The position numbers and the translations under genes are program-made. DNA of 64,000 nt from Bryum argenteum (Eukaryota; Streptophyta; Bryopsida; Bryales; Bryaceae), in assembly GCA_037043015.1 (NCBI GenBank), contig CM073325.1:19385001-19449000 (forward strand), in the 5' to 3' direction. The notes beneath the pieces were generated by a model, which worked only from the letters and a program-made list of their open reading frames with translations, had not been told where the DNA came from and did not search any database. Below are positions 9,798-21,737 of the stretch, one piece after another (within the stretch, counting starts at the first letter, position 1; each line of letters opens with the position of its first letter).

Positions 9798-11195
9798 GAT
9801 TGATCCTTCTTCAATTGTGAGATTTATAATGATTTATCTATTTTTTGATCTATTTTTTGGGATTCTTTGCGGGAACCTCCATCACCCATTTCAAGGATCT
9901 TAAGAGAGGGACAATCGAAAAATTACAAGAGGGACAATCAAAATTTCAAAGCATAGAGATGAGTCTAATAAGAGATTGGAAACTTATCTCCAAAGATGTT
10001 CAATTGACTATTTTAGGGTGATGCAAAATTTGAGGGGTTGTCACAACTATAAATAATATATTTTTGTAAACTAACATTGTTTAATTGGAGATTGGTCATT
10101 CAAAAGTTAAATGCAATCAAAGGAGCTTCATTTGAATTCATAGTTTCCTTCTATATAGTTTCCGTTTTTGAGCAAACATGTGAACAAGTTAAGTTTGTGT
10201 ACTGCCATGAAATGGGCATCAACTTAAATACCCCACTTTCTAGGTTTGTAGAGGTAGGACGGGTTGGAGGTCACCCAAGAACTTTCCATCTGTTTTTTAA
10301 CAATTCATGTTCACAATATCAACAATTCTTATGTAGTTGTTTCCATCGAGCTCTCTACCAAATTTTCCACTAAGCTCTCCACCAATGTTTCCTCCAAGAA
10401 TCTGTTTCCACGAACTTGGTGGAAAGTGCACAATTTTCCACTAGTGTCCGAAGACTTTGAGGTTATGGAGGATAGGAAAGCACTTTGTATTGCAATGTAC
10501 TCTCAAAAATGGTTGTGTTTTCAATATTGTACAAACTTCTAATACTTGCTTAAAGTCACCTACTCAAGAAAAATGTGATTGATTGGTTTCAATCAAATGC
10601 TTAGGTTTTTCGATTTCTACACCGCAAATGAATTAAATTCCCTTCAATGAAACTTTTTGTACTGCAACGTCCTATGGTTCGAATATTTCACATTATCTTC
10701 TGAACAATCTAAAAATTCTCTCGATGACTTGCACATTTTGGAGGAAATTTCAAACTTCCTACCCCGTGGCCTACAGTTCTTTGTATCCACTAAGCTGATT
10801 ATACACCCAATTCTACAAAAATGTCTGCAACAAGAAGTCTCACTTGGTAGCTAGTGGTCAAGTGTTCAACAATGAGTGCATGAAGTCAGCATCATGGCAT
10901 GTACTCATAGTCAAGTGTACAATTTGGCATCTTGCAAACAGTGCAAGCAAGTTATCAAAGAATTATAATGTAGACAAATTTTCACATCAGTACCAGAATC
11001 TTCTCCTCTTTAAACATACTTAAATCAGGATAGTTTGAACAGTCTATTGGCTCAAAATTGGTTATGATCATATAATTGTAGATTCATAACACATCCTGAC
11101 ATGGGGGTATCCATAAAAGTGGCTCCATTGAAGCATCATGAGACTGGTATTCTGAAGCATGCATGGGCACATGGAGGCTATGATGGAAGGGTAGC
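9798..11195. other. AT-rich spacer, no gene recognised
   Basis: Several short open stretches (for example 10077-10373 and 10657-10854) have no recognisable domain, splice context or codon bias. The stretch separates the LTR element from the acid phosphatase gene and includes that gene's 3' untranslated region near 11070-11195. Confidence 0.5.
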
Positions 11196-13082
11196 CTAAT
11201 GAATGTAGTACATGGGGTTGGGCATCTTGAAGGTGCGAATCCCTGCGTTTCCACCCATCAGATCGCTCCACTGGTCTCCCATTGAGGTCCTTATTCGGTA
11301 GCCTTGGTCTGTTAGCCGTTTCCTGTACTTGGACTTGTACTCCACAGCACTCAACTTCTCCTCATCTGGACTCCTGCAATCAAACGAAAAGAGAATTCAA
11401 CTCTACAACTTTTGAATGGATCATGCAATAGAGCACCAAATGAGTAAGAATACACACTAGTTTTTGTAGCAATAAAATCAAGCTTTCATTTCAATGCTGA
11501 TGAATGTCCTCAAATTTCATATTTCATTGTTACCAAGAATTGTCAGATGAGGATCTTGTCTGTAGGTACCTTGAAAATGAGTTATCGAGTAGAGCACTTT
11601 ACTTGGCATCTGAGGAACAGCAAGTGATTTTCGGGAGGTGTGTGGAGGGATGTTATGCATGTAAATAGAGCGAGAGGGAGTAGGGGGGAGGCATTAAGCT
11701 ACAAGCATATGAATGATCAAGCTGAATAAAGTGCAGTTCTTAAGAATCTGGTGTATGGATGGAAGCAAATGTTGAATGTAGCTGGAAACTTACCTTAAGA
11801 TGAGAGTAGTCCAGCTTTTATAGCCTGCATTGTGGAGGTTCAAGGCGGTTCTTGGGCCCGTGGCCTCCGACCTTCCTGTGATGAAAGCCACGCTCCAATT
11901 CCGAGCCCGGAGGTCAGTGTACAAAGACAGCATTGGCTCTAATGCTGGCGCACTCGCGCTGCTCACCCATACATTCCATGACAACTGATTCCATTCTTCC
12001 AATCTGCAAACAAAACCGCCACAGCCTCAGAAAAACAGCAAACATACATAGTTTGCATCTTCCCGTTCGTTACGAGCAACAATGGAGAAGATAGCATACC
12101 CCCAATGGTGAGCAGCATAGTAAGGGATGGTTGACAAGGATGTTTCATCGATGTCCAGCACAATAAGGTCGCGTCCATCTGGATTGACCTGAAAGGTGTT
12201 GAGATATTGCCTGGCAGCATCGACGGCCACAGCGAAATCGTAAGAGTATTGGCCGGAGGTCACGTATTTGGCAATGAACGATGCACACTCTGGTGGACGG
12301 CGGATGTCCTGGAGATTGTTGACCTCGGCATTGAGGTTGTAACTGGCACACAGATTTGGCCGCGAATGCTTTTGGTACTTGCCCAACGCCAACGCTAGAG
12401 TGACCACGAGCGTCACCAGAATGATCCCTACGGCTAACACAGTGCCCACCAGCACTTTGATGGCAACGGTGGACAGGTACACTCCCAGATCGTCTACTTG
12501 GAAGTAAGCATTTCGTATGCCGAATACTGCAAAACCACAAAATCTCGCTCAGAATCATCAAGCTCCCGATGAAGATCAATGATCACTGCAAAGCACTCCA
12601 TCAAAATGGAAACCCATGTTCGAAGTATAATGTTTTAGTAAGCTTTAGAGGACGGACATGATTTTTGTATGGAAACAATTCTAGAGGGGAATCAGTCACA
12701 GTAATTGCTTACCGGAAGAGAGACAGTGCTTTTCATGAAGCTAAGGCAACCTGCAGAGATTGCAGGTGTTCAAAAGTTAAAGCAGATGAGGACGGTCGCA
12801 GGAAAGACAGGTCTCGATTTATTACCAGTGCTTGAAAACAGATTAGGGCTTTAAAATGCAATGCAATTGGGTGAGGCACTGACGAGAGGAGGTGGTGTGG
12901 CGGCTGCTCAAGAGGGAGTCTCGGGAATTGATGCGACTGCCGTGCAGAGATGGCAGTGCTGCATTGATATCCATTCCATAGCTCAACGACGACGGGGACT
13001 GCACATCGGAACCTGAGGTCGAAGACGGGTTAATCTCCCTTAAAGGTGACCCATCCCTTGCTCCCACCACCTTCGGCCTCAT
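11196..13082 (-). CDS. HAD-superfamily (class IIIB) acid phosphatase with N-terminal membrane anchor
   Basis: Exons (minus) are 12526-12100, 12003-11794 and 11373-11196, plus a probable first exon in 13082-12843. They carry the HAD signature in order: DLIVLDIDETSLS (nucleophile Asp box), VAFITGRSEATGPRT (motif II), and YKSKYRKRLTDQGYRIRTSMGDQWSDL (Lys and acidic motif), ending PNPMYYIH-stop. A hydrophobic segment, VGTVLAVGIILVTLVVTLAL, precedes the phosphatase domain, as in the plant HAD IIIB proteins of the At2g39920 type, so it is probably a type II membrane protein. The junctions are phase-consistent. The N-terminus is uncertain: the exon at 12526 continues upstream of its first Met, and a strong donor near 12713 suggests a further tiny exon between it and the Ser-rich first exon. 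The substrate is unknown; the family is related to vegetative storage proteins. Confidence 0.88.
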
Positions 13083-13451
13083 TGTTCGATCGTCCGCGAC
13101 CTCAGCTCTCGCGAGCTATGAAGGGTATCCCTCCTCCATTCTGTGAACCCTAATACGGGAAGCGAGACAGCATTGATATAGGGAAGACGGTGAGGGCAAT
13201 TTGCACATTGACTGCAGCGTTGTTAGGCAGAATGTTGATGATGTTCTGGGAAAATCGCAACCCTAGCTTTTCAGTTTGCTGATCGTACATTCTTTGGAAA
13301 CTTCGTGTAACTAGTGTGGGAGCTTCAGCATACTAATCCTCATTTGTTCCCGTTCACATGCTCAGTTGTCTCTGGGGTGGGGCTCATTCACCTGCAGCCC
13401 TAATGCTGCTCACGAGGTGCTCGACAATGCTTTTGTTTCTCGGTAGCGGTA

Positions 13452-15901
13452 ATGGCGCGCACTATGAAGTGGGGATCGGGGACAAGGAAATTGAGGCTCC
13501 TCGCGGTGCTTGTCATGCTCCTTTTTCTCTTTTTCGCATGCTTGCTGCCGCAGCTATCGCTCAGTGTCGTGGTCCAGAGGGAGCCGGTGATTCCTCCCGT
13601 GGGCGCCAGTTCTGTAGAAGCTCTGGTTGGCGCCCTTCGGAGCGCCACCGCCGCTGCTTCGCGATACAGGAACGTCAGCTTCACTGATCAGGATGCTCAG
13701 GTATGCTCAGTCCGCATGACAGTACTGTTTTAGGGTTTGCTAAGGAACACATTTGGCGAACTTGATGTTCGATTAGAATCAAATGCATTGGTTACTGCTT
13801 GCTTGAAAGGATCATCATGTGTTACAGATTTGTGCAGCACTCCTTGACAGCTACTCCTGAACATGATTTTTGACGCATTGCCACGAACTTCGTTTGCTCT
13901 TGTGCTGATATGCTTGTATGAAACTTTTGAAGCTTCTTCTGAGTTGTAAGCTGTGAACATTGCTAAGAAGGTCATCTGCACGAGCACCATGTCCAATGTT
14001 TGTCATCGTCGAATAAAGAATCCCGCTAGTGAATGCAGTAATTCAGGGCTTGCTTGAAGAAAGCTTTTTGCGCTGGATTGCCAGACAGGTTCCCATCGGA
14101 AGACGATAATGCTTGCTGAGTTAGAAGCTGATATGCAAAGAGCATCGGAAGACGATAATGCTTGCTGACTTAGAAGTTGATATGCAAAGAGCATCGTGTC
14201 TGATTCGTGTTCTGAGTGCTGTTGTGATAGGGAAGGCATGGAGGAGTTCCAATCCTTGCGCAGCCAGGACGGAGCTCGGTCCACGCTACGCGCGCCGTCC
14301 GCATGCCAAACTGTTGGATGCCAATCCGCAATGGGAGTTGGTGCTTGAGGAGTACACAGCTCTACATCGCACTTGCACACGAAGCATGGGGAACATCAAA
14401 GACTACTACAACTCCGGAGCTTCAAGCTCCCCTTGCAAATTCTTGATCATGGAAATCAGCGGCGTGGGCGTGGGCAACAAGGTTTCTCTCTTGATCTCTG
14501 GAATGCTGTATGCGATCATGACCCAGCGAGTCATTCTCCTCAACACATGGTCCTACATCCCATGGACCGTGTGTGAGCCTTTTCTCGGCTCATCCTGGGT
14601 TAATGATGACCACTTCCCTCTTCCTCAACGACATGGTCCTGAGAGCACCATGCTCGGCAAGTTCGCTGGTTGGGAGGCCCCAGTTTGGAAATCTAGCACA
14701 TACTTCGCGCGAGGTAACCATGGTTAAAGCTTTTTCAGGGTTTAGGGTTTTTGCAGGTGATGCCAACTAATCTTAGAACGGTGTTTTGTAGGTGTTGATG
14801 CCATGTTAGCTGGCGAAAATGCTTCACTGCCTTCGAAAGTGAAAGTGGAATTCTCTGATCCTGAAGTGAGGCGATTCTTTTGCAATGCGGACCAAGCGTT
14901 CTTATCAGAGGCGACGTGGGTTCATTTTACCGGATGTCTCTACTTTCTTCCGAAGCTTTTTGCAGTTCCTGCATTTCGACCTGCACTCGAGGCTCTCTTC
15001 CCCGACCCATCGCTTACTCTTACCTACCTGCTGCGGAGTTTGATGCTTCCCAATGATGCTGTGTGGCAGCAAGTGAAACACCATGATAACGAACTCTTCT
15101 CTGGTGTCGATCGCCGAGTCGGTATACAGGTCTGTGCACATGCGTGTCCCCATAGTGATCCTTCAAGCAATCAACCCATGTTCAAACTGAAAATATCAAT
15201 AAACTCGATCACATAGTGAAGGGCTAATGCATTTTATGGCGATGATCAGCACATGTGATGTTTAGAGTAATGCTGATCAGGAGCCTCAATTTTCAATCCT
15301 TCTAAATTGGCGGATGATTTTGAATGGCCAGGTACGGTTTCTGTTTGGGAGAAAGGTGTATTTCGAAAATGCAAGCAAGAGGGCGAACAAGCACGTGAAG
15401 CAATGTTTGATCGAGAACAATATTCTTCCAAGCCCTGGAGGAGAAGTAACAAGGGTGCTGGTGACCTCTCTGCACAAAGCTCTCGCCGACGAGCTCCAGG
15501 GGATGTACGAGAGCCAAGCAGGGACAGTGAAGGTGAGCCAGCTGACGCACCAAGCGAAGCAACGGTTCGGTACAGACGACGACCACAAGGCGATGGTGGA
15601 GATTTTGCTCTTGAGTTTCGTGGACGAGCTGCTGGTGACGCCGTTGTCGACCTTCGGAGGCCTGGCCCAGGCTTACGGAGCCACAGTGCCGTGGTTCGTG
15701 GAAGTAAAGAGGAACCGGGGCTCCTGTGTGCGCGCACAGACAGTGGATCTGTGCTACCAGACGGCGAATTGGTGGTATGATTGTCCCCATGAACCCAGTC
15801 TGCACCGGAGAAAGATCCCGGACGCCGTGCCCTACCTGAGACGTTGTCTCCCCATCGAGGAAAGTGATGGGCTGCAGCTTGTGTCCCTGAAATCTGTATA
15901 G
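13452..15901 (+). CDS. FUT: GT37 xyloglucan-type alpha-1,2-fucosyltransferase
   Basis: Four exons (13452-13700, 14236-14713, 14792-15129, 15332-15901) join in phase to 544 codons, close to the 558 aa of Arabidopsis FUT1. Residues 15-38 form a signal anchor, giving a type II Golgi topology. Family marks are the Cys-rich start of the catalytic domain (EEYTALHRTCTRS), GVGVGNKVSLLISGMLYAI (the family's GLGNR-like region), CEPFLGSSW, RRVGIQVRF (sugar-nucleotide motif) and the C-terminal LCYQTANWWYDC. GT37 enzymes transfer fucose from GDP-fucose to cell-wall xyloglucan or arabinogalactan side chains. The second exon's acceptor (GGGAAG at 14235) was chosen because it is the only nearby one in phase; a small unseen exon is possible. 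It is head-to-head with the acid phosphatase, about 370 bp apart. Confidence 0.92.
14094..14196. repeat. 49-bp tandem duplication in intron 1 of the fucosyltransferase gene
   Basis: CATCGGAAGACGATAATGCT starts at 14094 and again at 14143; the two 49-bp copies differ at only about two bases. The repeat ends about 40 bp before the inferred acceptor, so it sits where the branch point would be expected. Confidence 0.85.
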
Positions 15902-16951
15902 ATCCACGGATATTCCACAAATACGGGTTACCAGCTCTGTGACCCTCCACCAGGTGAAGCTTTATGTGTTTTGGAAGTCTGCAATTTGATTTCTAGCCTG
16001 ATGGATTGAGCCAGAGTTTGTGGAGATATCGCCCCGTGTGCATTTGAATGGTACTTTCAGGAAATTCAACCTCAGACTTATTTCTGTGGGAAAACATACC
16101 ACATCCAATAAATTGATATTATCTACAAATAAGAGGTTGACCTTTGATGATATCGTTTGTATGAGGTCCACACTGTATCTTTGGTCATTGAGGTTGTTGA
16201 ACAGGGAGAGAGTTCAATATTTGTGATCATTTAGTTTGTCGAGTGAAAAGAGTCACAAGTATTTTTTGAAAAACTTGTGAGGATTAGGAGTTTTGTGAGA
16301 ACACGAAGACGAAGTTGTGTAACAGCATTGACAAGAGTCCAATTCTTACAGGAGGGTTGCAGACCTTAACATATGTAGCAAAACACAACATGCCAATGCA
16401 ATGAGATATTTGTTCCAGAGATTTTTCTGTGATCTTTAACTCATCACAAACTGGCCTTTGGAAGGTTGATCTTGTCTTGCGACTCACCTCCCCTCACCCC
16501 ACAAATAAAATTCGAAACAGGGTACAATAAGTTCAACTAAACCATCTGTTACAAATTCCACTCCACGAACGATCCATGGCCCATTCTCCTATTTGATCAA
16601 GTTTCAAATTCAATCGTAGCTAGTCAAAATCCAACAGCGAAATTCCACGAACGAGAAACCTGTCGGTGAGGTGTGGACATCTGCACCTCTCAGCTTGAGA
16701 GATCACCATAAGCTTTGGGAGAAAAGCATAAATTCGAATGCATACAAAGAAAGAGTTCTTACAATGGTGATGTTACAGAATATTATTCACATTCAGCTCC
16801 AATTTGTACAAAACCTTCATCGAAGGCCGTTTCAATTTACAGTCAACGATGACCTAGTGATCCTCTCACACTCATTCCACCGTGTTGGGGCCATTGGTCC
16901 CCGGTTTCTATTATTTGCAACTTACAGGAATTGAAAGAGGTGGAGAATCGA
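15902..16951. other. Convergent intergenic region
   Basis: This holds the 3' ends of the fucosyltransferase (+) and of the small unknown gene (-). Short open stretches such as 16671-16934 show no recognisable domain. Confidence 0.5.
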
Positions 16952-17434
16952 TCAGGCGCCAGCCATCAAGCAGCGCGGCATGGTGGGGGAGCGCAAGCTG
17001 GACACACTGTGTGTGAGATACTGGGAAGTTTTGATCACCATCTTGTCCTTGAGGACGCGCGCTCGCAGCGGCAGACGGTACTTGACATTGCAAGCCACCA
17101 CAGCCCACGCTGCGGCCTTCAACCGCAGCAACGACGTTTTCCGCTGCTCACTAGTTCTCTTCTTCGATTCTGCTGCTGCTTCTCCCTGCTCAAGAGGCGG
17201 ATGATCCCCTCGCGTGAAAGTGTAGGACCGGAGAAACGCCTGGCGGCTGCCGATGTCGCGAGGCGAGATGAACAGATCGTCATACATATCCTCCTCTGGC
17301 GTATTGTGCAGCAACGGCGATAACGGAATCTCGATGAATCGAAATCCCTCCATCGCCTCCGTGAAGGACCTGCTGGACCCGCGCTTACTGCCCCCGAAAT
17401 CATCGACTCCCCCATCCATAGTCCTCGAACTCAT
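16952..17434 (-). CDS. Conserved plant protein of unknown function, 160 aa
   Basis: This is a single open exon starting MSSRTMDGG. The N-terminus is Gly/Ser rich. A central block SRQAFLRSYTFTRGD resembles the RxxxLRSYTFTRK signature of small uncharacterised land-plant proteins, and is followed by a basic stretch (ESKKRTSEQRKTSLLRLKAAAW) and VVACNVKYRLPLRARVLKDK. No signal peptide or membrane segment is evident. The RSYTFTR motif is the main reason to call it real; the resemblance is from memory, not a search. It is convergent with the fucosyltransferase. The function is unknown. Confidence 0.6.
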   Translation of the reverse strand: MSSRTMDGGVDDFGGSKRGSSRSFTEAMEGFRFIEIPLSPLLHNTPEEDMYDDLFISPRDIGSRQAFLRSYTFTRGDHPPLEQGEAAAESKKRTSEQRKTSLLRLKAAAWAVVACNVKYRLPLRARVLKDKMVIKTSQYLTHSVSSLRSPTMPRCLMAGA

Positions 17435-18946
17435 ATCCGAACACTCCGATCAGGCTTAACCCGATTGCTTCGATCAGAGTACGAGAGTTAGAAGAAGGGA
17501 GAGAGGAGTGAAGCATCAACGAGGAATGACTGCAGTGGATAGGAGACACAAGCAGCTGTAAGTTAGTGTACCTGCAGACAGTGAATGAATGCCCAGGTGA
17601 GCAATATGTGGTAAAAGCATTTGTTTTGACGCCCCGAAAAGGGATTCACCTGTCGTACAAATCCAGGAATATCGACATTGATGGCAAAAATTTGTTGGAT
17701 GTGAGAAAGTCCATTGAATTTTGTTTCGTTATTTGAGGTGGGTGGGGGTAAGTATGAGGGAATGTGACTGGCACGAGGAGAGTGGCGACATACAAGTGGC
17801 CACTTCTTTCAGTCGAGAGAGAAGGCTCTCTTCGAATGTGAGGATCTATTTGGTCATGCGCATTTTGAGGTGGCGCACTAGGAGGGCCAGGTGGATCTTT
17901 CTCCGCAACCGAGGGATGTGAGAGTAGATGCATGGAGCTCTTGAGCCGGAGGGTCAAGGAAGTTCCTTCGGCGAGTCTGCTTCTTTTGGATGCTGTCTGC
18001 ATTTAAGCGAATTGAGATCTGACACGTGGACTGTCGATTGACACGTGGCATCTTCATGCCAGGGTTCCTAGTTAGGAGGGGGGTTGGATGCAGGTACATC
18101 GAAAACTGCTCATTCTAGGGTAAGCGTGCGTAGCAGATACCAAGGAGATGAGGGAGGGATAAAGGAGTCCCCTAGTTTTTAATGTATTGGTTTAATTTGC
18201 CAAGGAGTATGCCCTAGATTAATTTGAGCATGTCCTAGATTAATTTGAGTAATGCCCAAGTGATTTTAAATATGAGTGTTTGGAAGTCATCGTAGAGCAT
18301 TTGGCTTTAGGAGTTAAAATGGACATTCACGAGCACTGATAAAAAATTGCACAAAAAGTGACGTACATAGTGACTTGTCCCTAGTGACGCAAGAGGGCAT
18401 CTTTAATTATGCTTCTAAAAACATTAAAAAAATTATTATATTTGTCACTTCTCTTTTAATTTATTTTTATATAATATGTTATATTATAGCCTACTAAGTT
18501 ATCGAAAATAAAAAGAAAAGTGAAATATAAGAAATCATTTGATGTCGTTAAAAGCACAATTCAAATAAGCACTCTTCCGTCACACACACAAATCACTAAA
18601 ATCACTAGAACATCTCTTTCATGTCATTCTCTGCTAGTGGGACCAATGGACATTGCCATGGGGTTTGTCGTCACTATCATAACTCAACTTCCGTATGCTT
18701 CATTCACCATTGCTTTTCTATTCCCTAAAAGCACCTTGGCTCTTAGTAACTTTTTCCTTTCATGGCCTAACAATAGAGTATTGCACTTTAGGTTGCTAAG
18801 TTGGACCTACAAATGATAGCAAACTCCATGCTCTCGAGGGATTTTGAAGAAGCATGATTCTCAATTTCTTCAAGCACGAACCCTTTTGGCACCCAAGGCA
18901 TAGCTTTCCTTTTGTGCTACCACAGAAAAACACTTCTTTCTAACTT
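17435..18946. other. Promoter side of the 160-aa gene and AT-rich spacer
   Basis: 17435-17640 is the likely 5' leader of the 160-aa gene. A 118-codon Pro/Ser-rich open stretch at 17646-18002 (-) has no family marks and was not accepted. From 18180 on the sequence is strongly AT-rich, and nothing else is recognised up to the MITE. Confidence 0.45.
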
Positions 18947-18948
18947 TA

Positions 18949-19480
18949 AGGTAGCGACACCCATAAGCATCCCTGTCCCCATTGGCATGACCTATAATTG
19001 TACCTATTGCTGACCTTTTCAGACCCATAGCTGACTGTTGTGAAAAAGGGACGGTAATGGGTGTACATTCAAGCGTGCTTTACTGCCAATTGGTTGGATA
19101 TGGATGTTGTATGTCATGGTGTAAAGTGCATAGTATTTTAGTGTTCTTTCTCTACTGGAAGTTCTTCCTTATCCACAACTTAGAATTTTGAACCACGGTG
19201 GGACGCTTATAGGAACATTCTTTCTTGGTTTTAAGCCACTACAGGACAACAAACACTTCACTGGTGGTCATTTTTAGCTCCACCTATGGACAAGCATGTA
19301 AGTATGTTCATTTTGTACTTTGAAATATTCTTATAAATTCAAGCTTGTCACAAATCCTCATCTTTCAAAGCAAATATTTTTCACTCCCAATTGCTAATCT
19401 GTAGATATTTTTTTCAAGCTTCCTTGGTGGTTGTAACCAACCATATTTGCTTACTGGGACGGTTATGGGTGTCCCTACCT
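18949..19480. mobile_element. Candidate MITE with ~27-bp terminal inverted repeats and TA target duplication
   Basis: The left end AGGTAGCGACACCCATAA and the right end read in reverse, AGGTAGGGACACCCATAA, match over about 27 bp with four or so mismatches. TA flanks both ends (18947-18948, 19481-19482), as for Tc1/mariner-type insertions. A third copy of the right-arm sequence, GGGACGGTAATGGGTGT, lies inside at 19048-19064, so the first 116 bp can also fold back on itself. There is no transposase, so it is non-autonomous. The superfamily is inferred from the TA only. Confidence 0.5.
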
Positions 19481-19482
19481 TA

Positions 19483-20291
19483 CATATAAAGCTCTTATAG
19501 ACAATGAGAAATTTGAGTATAAATTTGATTCTCATGCACATGCATAAGTTAGTACTATGATTCATGGTTACAATATTTAAAATAGATCACAAAGCTTCAG
19601 AAAATAAAAATACTTTGCAATGAAGAAAAGCAATTTTAGTTAACAATTAAGAATTGAGGACATTTCACTTCAGAAGAGACACAAGGCTTGTATCTCAGAG
19701 AGAAGCAAGTGACGACTTCAGTTGATGTGATGCTCACGTCGATATGGCCTTGGAGGGCCTGGAAATGAAGGGTGCTCTAAAATGGGCCTGTTAATAGTAG
19801 TGGCTGTCACGGTACAAATTGATACTACAATTGTCTCAAGCATTTGCATGCACTCCTCCTTTCCTTCCTACCCTAAGCAAAGGTATTTCCAGATGTATAG
19901 TGATCCCTAGGCAGATTCACAGGTGGGGTATCAAATATATACCGAACTCAAGCTATATCCACCTTACACAAAATAATATTACTACAATCACGTTAGGTGA
20001 CTTGATATGCTATCGATATAACCTGCATCAATCGGATAGAAAAATCTGAAAACTGTCTCACAAAGTAGTCATTCTTGCATCAAAAGAGACCATTGAAAGG
20101 GAGAGAGAGGGAGTTCCTCAACTTATTTACACTTTGCTTCACTTGATTTGCGATTGCAAACAGGAAGATGTCTTCATCCCCTCGCTACTATACACTCTAG
20201 CTACACATACTAATAACATGTATATAAGAGACCCAATTGTTCTGAATAGATACTTGAACACGAAGCATGTTCATGGCTGCATTAGACTCCT
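19483..20291. other. Spacer, no gene recognised
   Basis: Only short unsupported open stretches occur here. The right part probably includes the 3' untranslated region of the 294-aa minus-strand gene. Confidence 0.45.
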
Positions 20292-21176
20292 TCAGAATGT
20301 CGTTTTGAACACTAATTCTGAATCTTCTCTCGCAATCGGCGAGTAAGCATGTTCCTCGCTCAATACAGGGTCGGAGATCATCCACTCCATGGAGGCCATG
20401 GCCGGGACGAAGCTCGTGTCCCGGAGCTCAACTTGTTCTTCTTCCCAATGTTGTGACAGGAGCTTAGCCTCGATGGTCAAGATACCTCGAGGTTTGCATT
20501 TTCGTCTGTCCTTCACGGATGGCATTCCTATCAAGGGGCCTGCACCATAACATCCGCCCGATGACGGTGGTGGTACTGAGCCTCGTTTCAGAAACTCCGG
20601 GGAGGTTGTCGGCTGCGGCGAAGGCGTCGACTCCATTCCCTCAGGGGAATTGGACGGCTGCGGCGCCATCGCTCGCTTGCTGAGCTCGGGGGACTTGGAC
20701 GGCTGTGCTTCAGGTGTCTTCATGTCCGGTGAACGGAGCCATCCATGATCCAAGCTGTCCACGTGATCCAGCTGCTTTCTGATCGAATTCTGCTTTCTCG
20801 GGGTCGAGAAGGTGATGGCTTTCTTGACAGGTGGGGTTTCGTGCACCCGCGACTTGCACGCAGTTCCGGTGCGCGACGGCGAGTTGCGGTTCAGTGAAGG
20901 AGTGAAGCACATGCTGTCGGCGAATCTACGAGAGAGGTCGACTCCTCCAGTGGGCACCATCGACAGCTTAGTTGCGGAAGTGCGCTTGCCTGATGCGATT
21001 GGGGAGCCAGGAGCCGGTGACCGAGTGCGCGTCGACCTGTTGTGCTCGGCCAGCGGTTTCACGAGTCCTCGCCTCAGCGAGGACGTCGTAGAGGGATTGC
21101 CCACATTACATGAAGTAGTCTTCTTCGCCTTGATGGTGGGAGATGATGATAGAGACGGCATCGTGCTCCCACACAA
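20292..21176 (-). CDS. Ser/Pro-rich plant protein of unknown function, 294 aa
   Basis: This is a single intronless frame of 294 codons starting MCGSTMPSLSS. Much of it is low-complexity Ser/Pro/Thr with many basic residues. A degenerate repeat of the form QPSxSPE occurs three or four times around residues 155-195 (AQPSKSPELSKR, PQPSNSPEGMES, PQPTTSPEFLKR). The C-terminal third is more conserved-looking: GPLIGMPSVKDRRKCKPRGI, then an acidic end with SMEWMISDPVLSEEH. Many SP and TP dipeptides suggest proline-directed phosphorylation and a cytoskeletal or nuclear role, but this is inference. The composition is clearly coding (higher GC than its flanks). I do not recognise the family. Confidence 0.6.
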   Translation of the reverse strand: MCGSTMPSLSSSPTIKAKKTTSCNVGNPSTTSSLRRGLVKPLAEHNRSTRTRSPAPGSPIASGKRTSATKLSMVPTGGVDLSRRFADSMCFTPSLNRNSPSRTGTACKSRVHETPPVKKAITFSTPRKQNSIRKQLDHVDSLDHGWLRSPDMKTPEAQPSKSPELSKRAMAPQPSNSPEGMESTPSPQPTTSPEFLKRGSVPPPSSGGCYGAGPLIGMPSVKDRRKCKPRGILTIEAKLLSQHWEEEQVELRDTSFVPAMASMEWMISDPVLSEEHAYSPIAREDSELVFKTTF

Positions 21177-21737
21177 GTACTAAGATTACAATGCAATGCG
21201 CTTTCGAAACTATAATCTGAACTAAATGGAGCTACGGATCAGATCAAACTCAAACTGAAACGAGAAAATTAGCATGGTCTCGGCACAATGAGCAGGCGAT
21301 ACCAGACCAGACCGCATTCCATCAGCGCTGAATGCCGACTGTCTTATGCGGTTGAGCGATTCGTCAAACGGTGCTGGAAATGGCAACGGGGGGAAGTGCA
21401 GGGAAATTCAAACGGCCAACGGTCCCCTGCCTTGCCCTGCCTTTTGTCTTGTTTGGGACGTTCGTTTCCACAAGCTCTTCATGTCGAGCGATTCTGAAAT
21501 AGAAATTCCGGCACATATTTCTATAACTAATATTTCAAATGTTCTTTTCAAGAGTTAAATTAGAATCAATTATTGGTCCGTTTTGCATACAACCTTTTGC
21601 ATGTTTTCAAGTATTTTTACTGTTATCATGCTCGTATAATGCGTTCGAATATTTATAATTTATATTGATAATTATGTTGATAATTTATCAACAATGGGGT
21701 TGCTTCGATGCAGTCGGTCACGTCTTAGCGACGCTTT

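Noticed and set aside
12145-12579. 144-codon minus-strand frame
   Set aside because: A shadow of the acid phosphatase exon in another frame.
15307-15950. Open frames of 157-234 codons on both strands
   Set aside because: They overlap the last exon of the fucosyltransferase in other frames; only the frame ending at 15901 continues the family motifs.
17646-18002. 118-codon minus-strand frame upstream of the 160-aa gene
   Set aside because: Pro/Ser-rich with no family marks; it lies in the promoter side of a better-supported gene.
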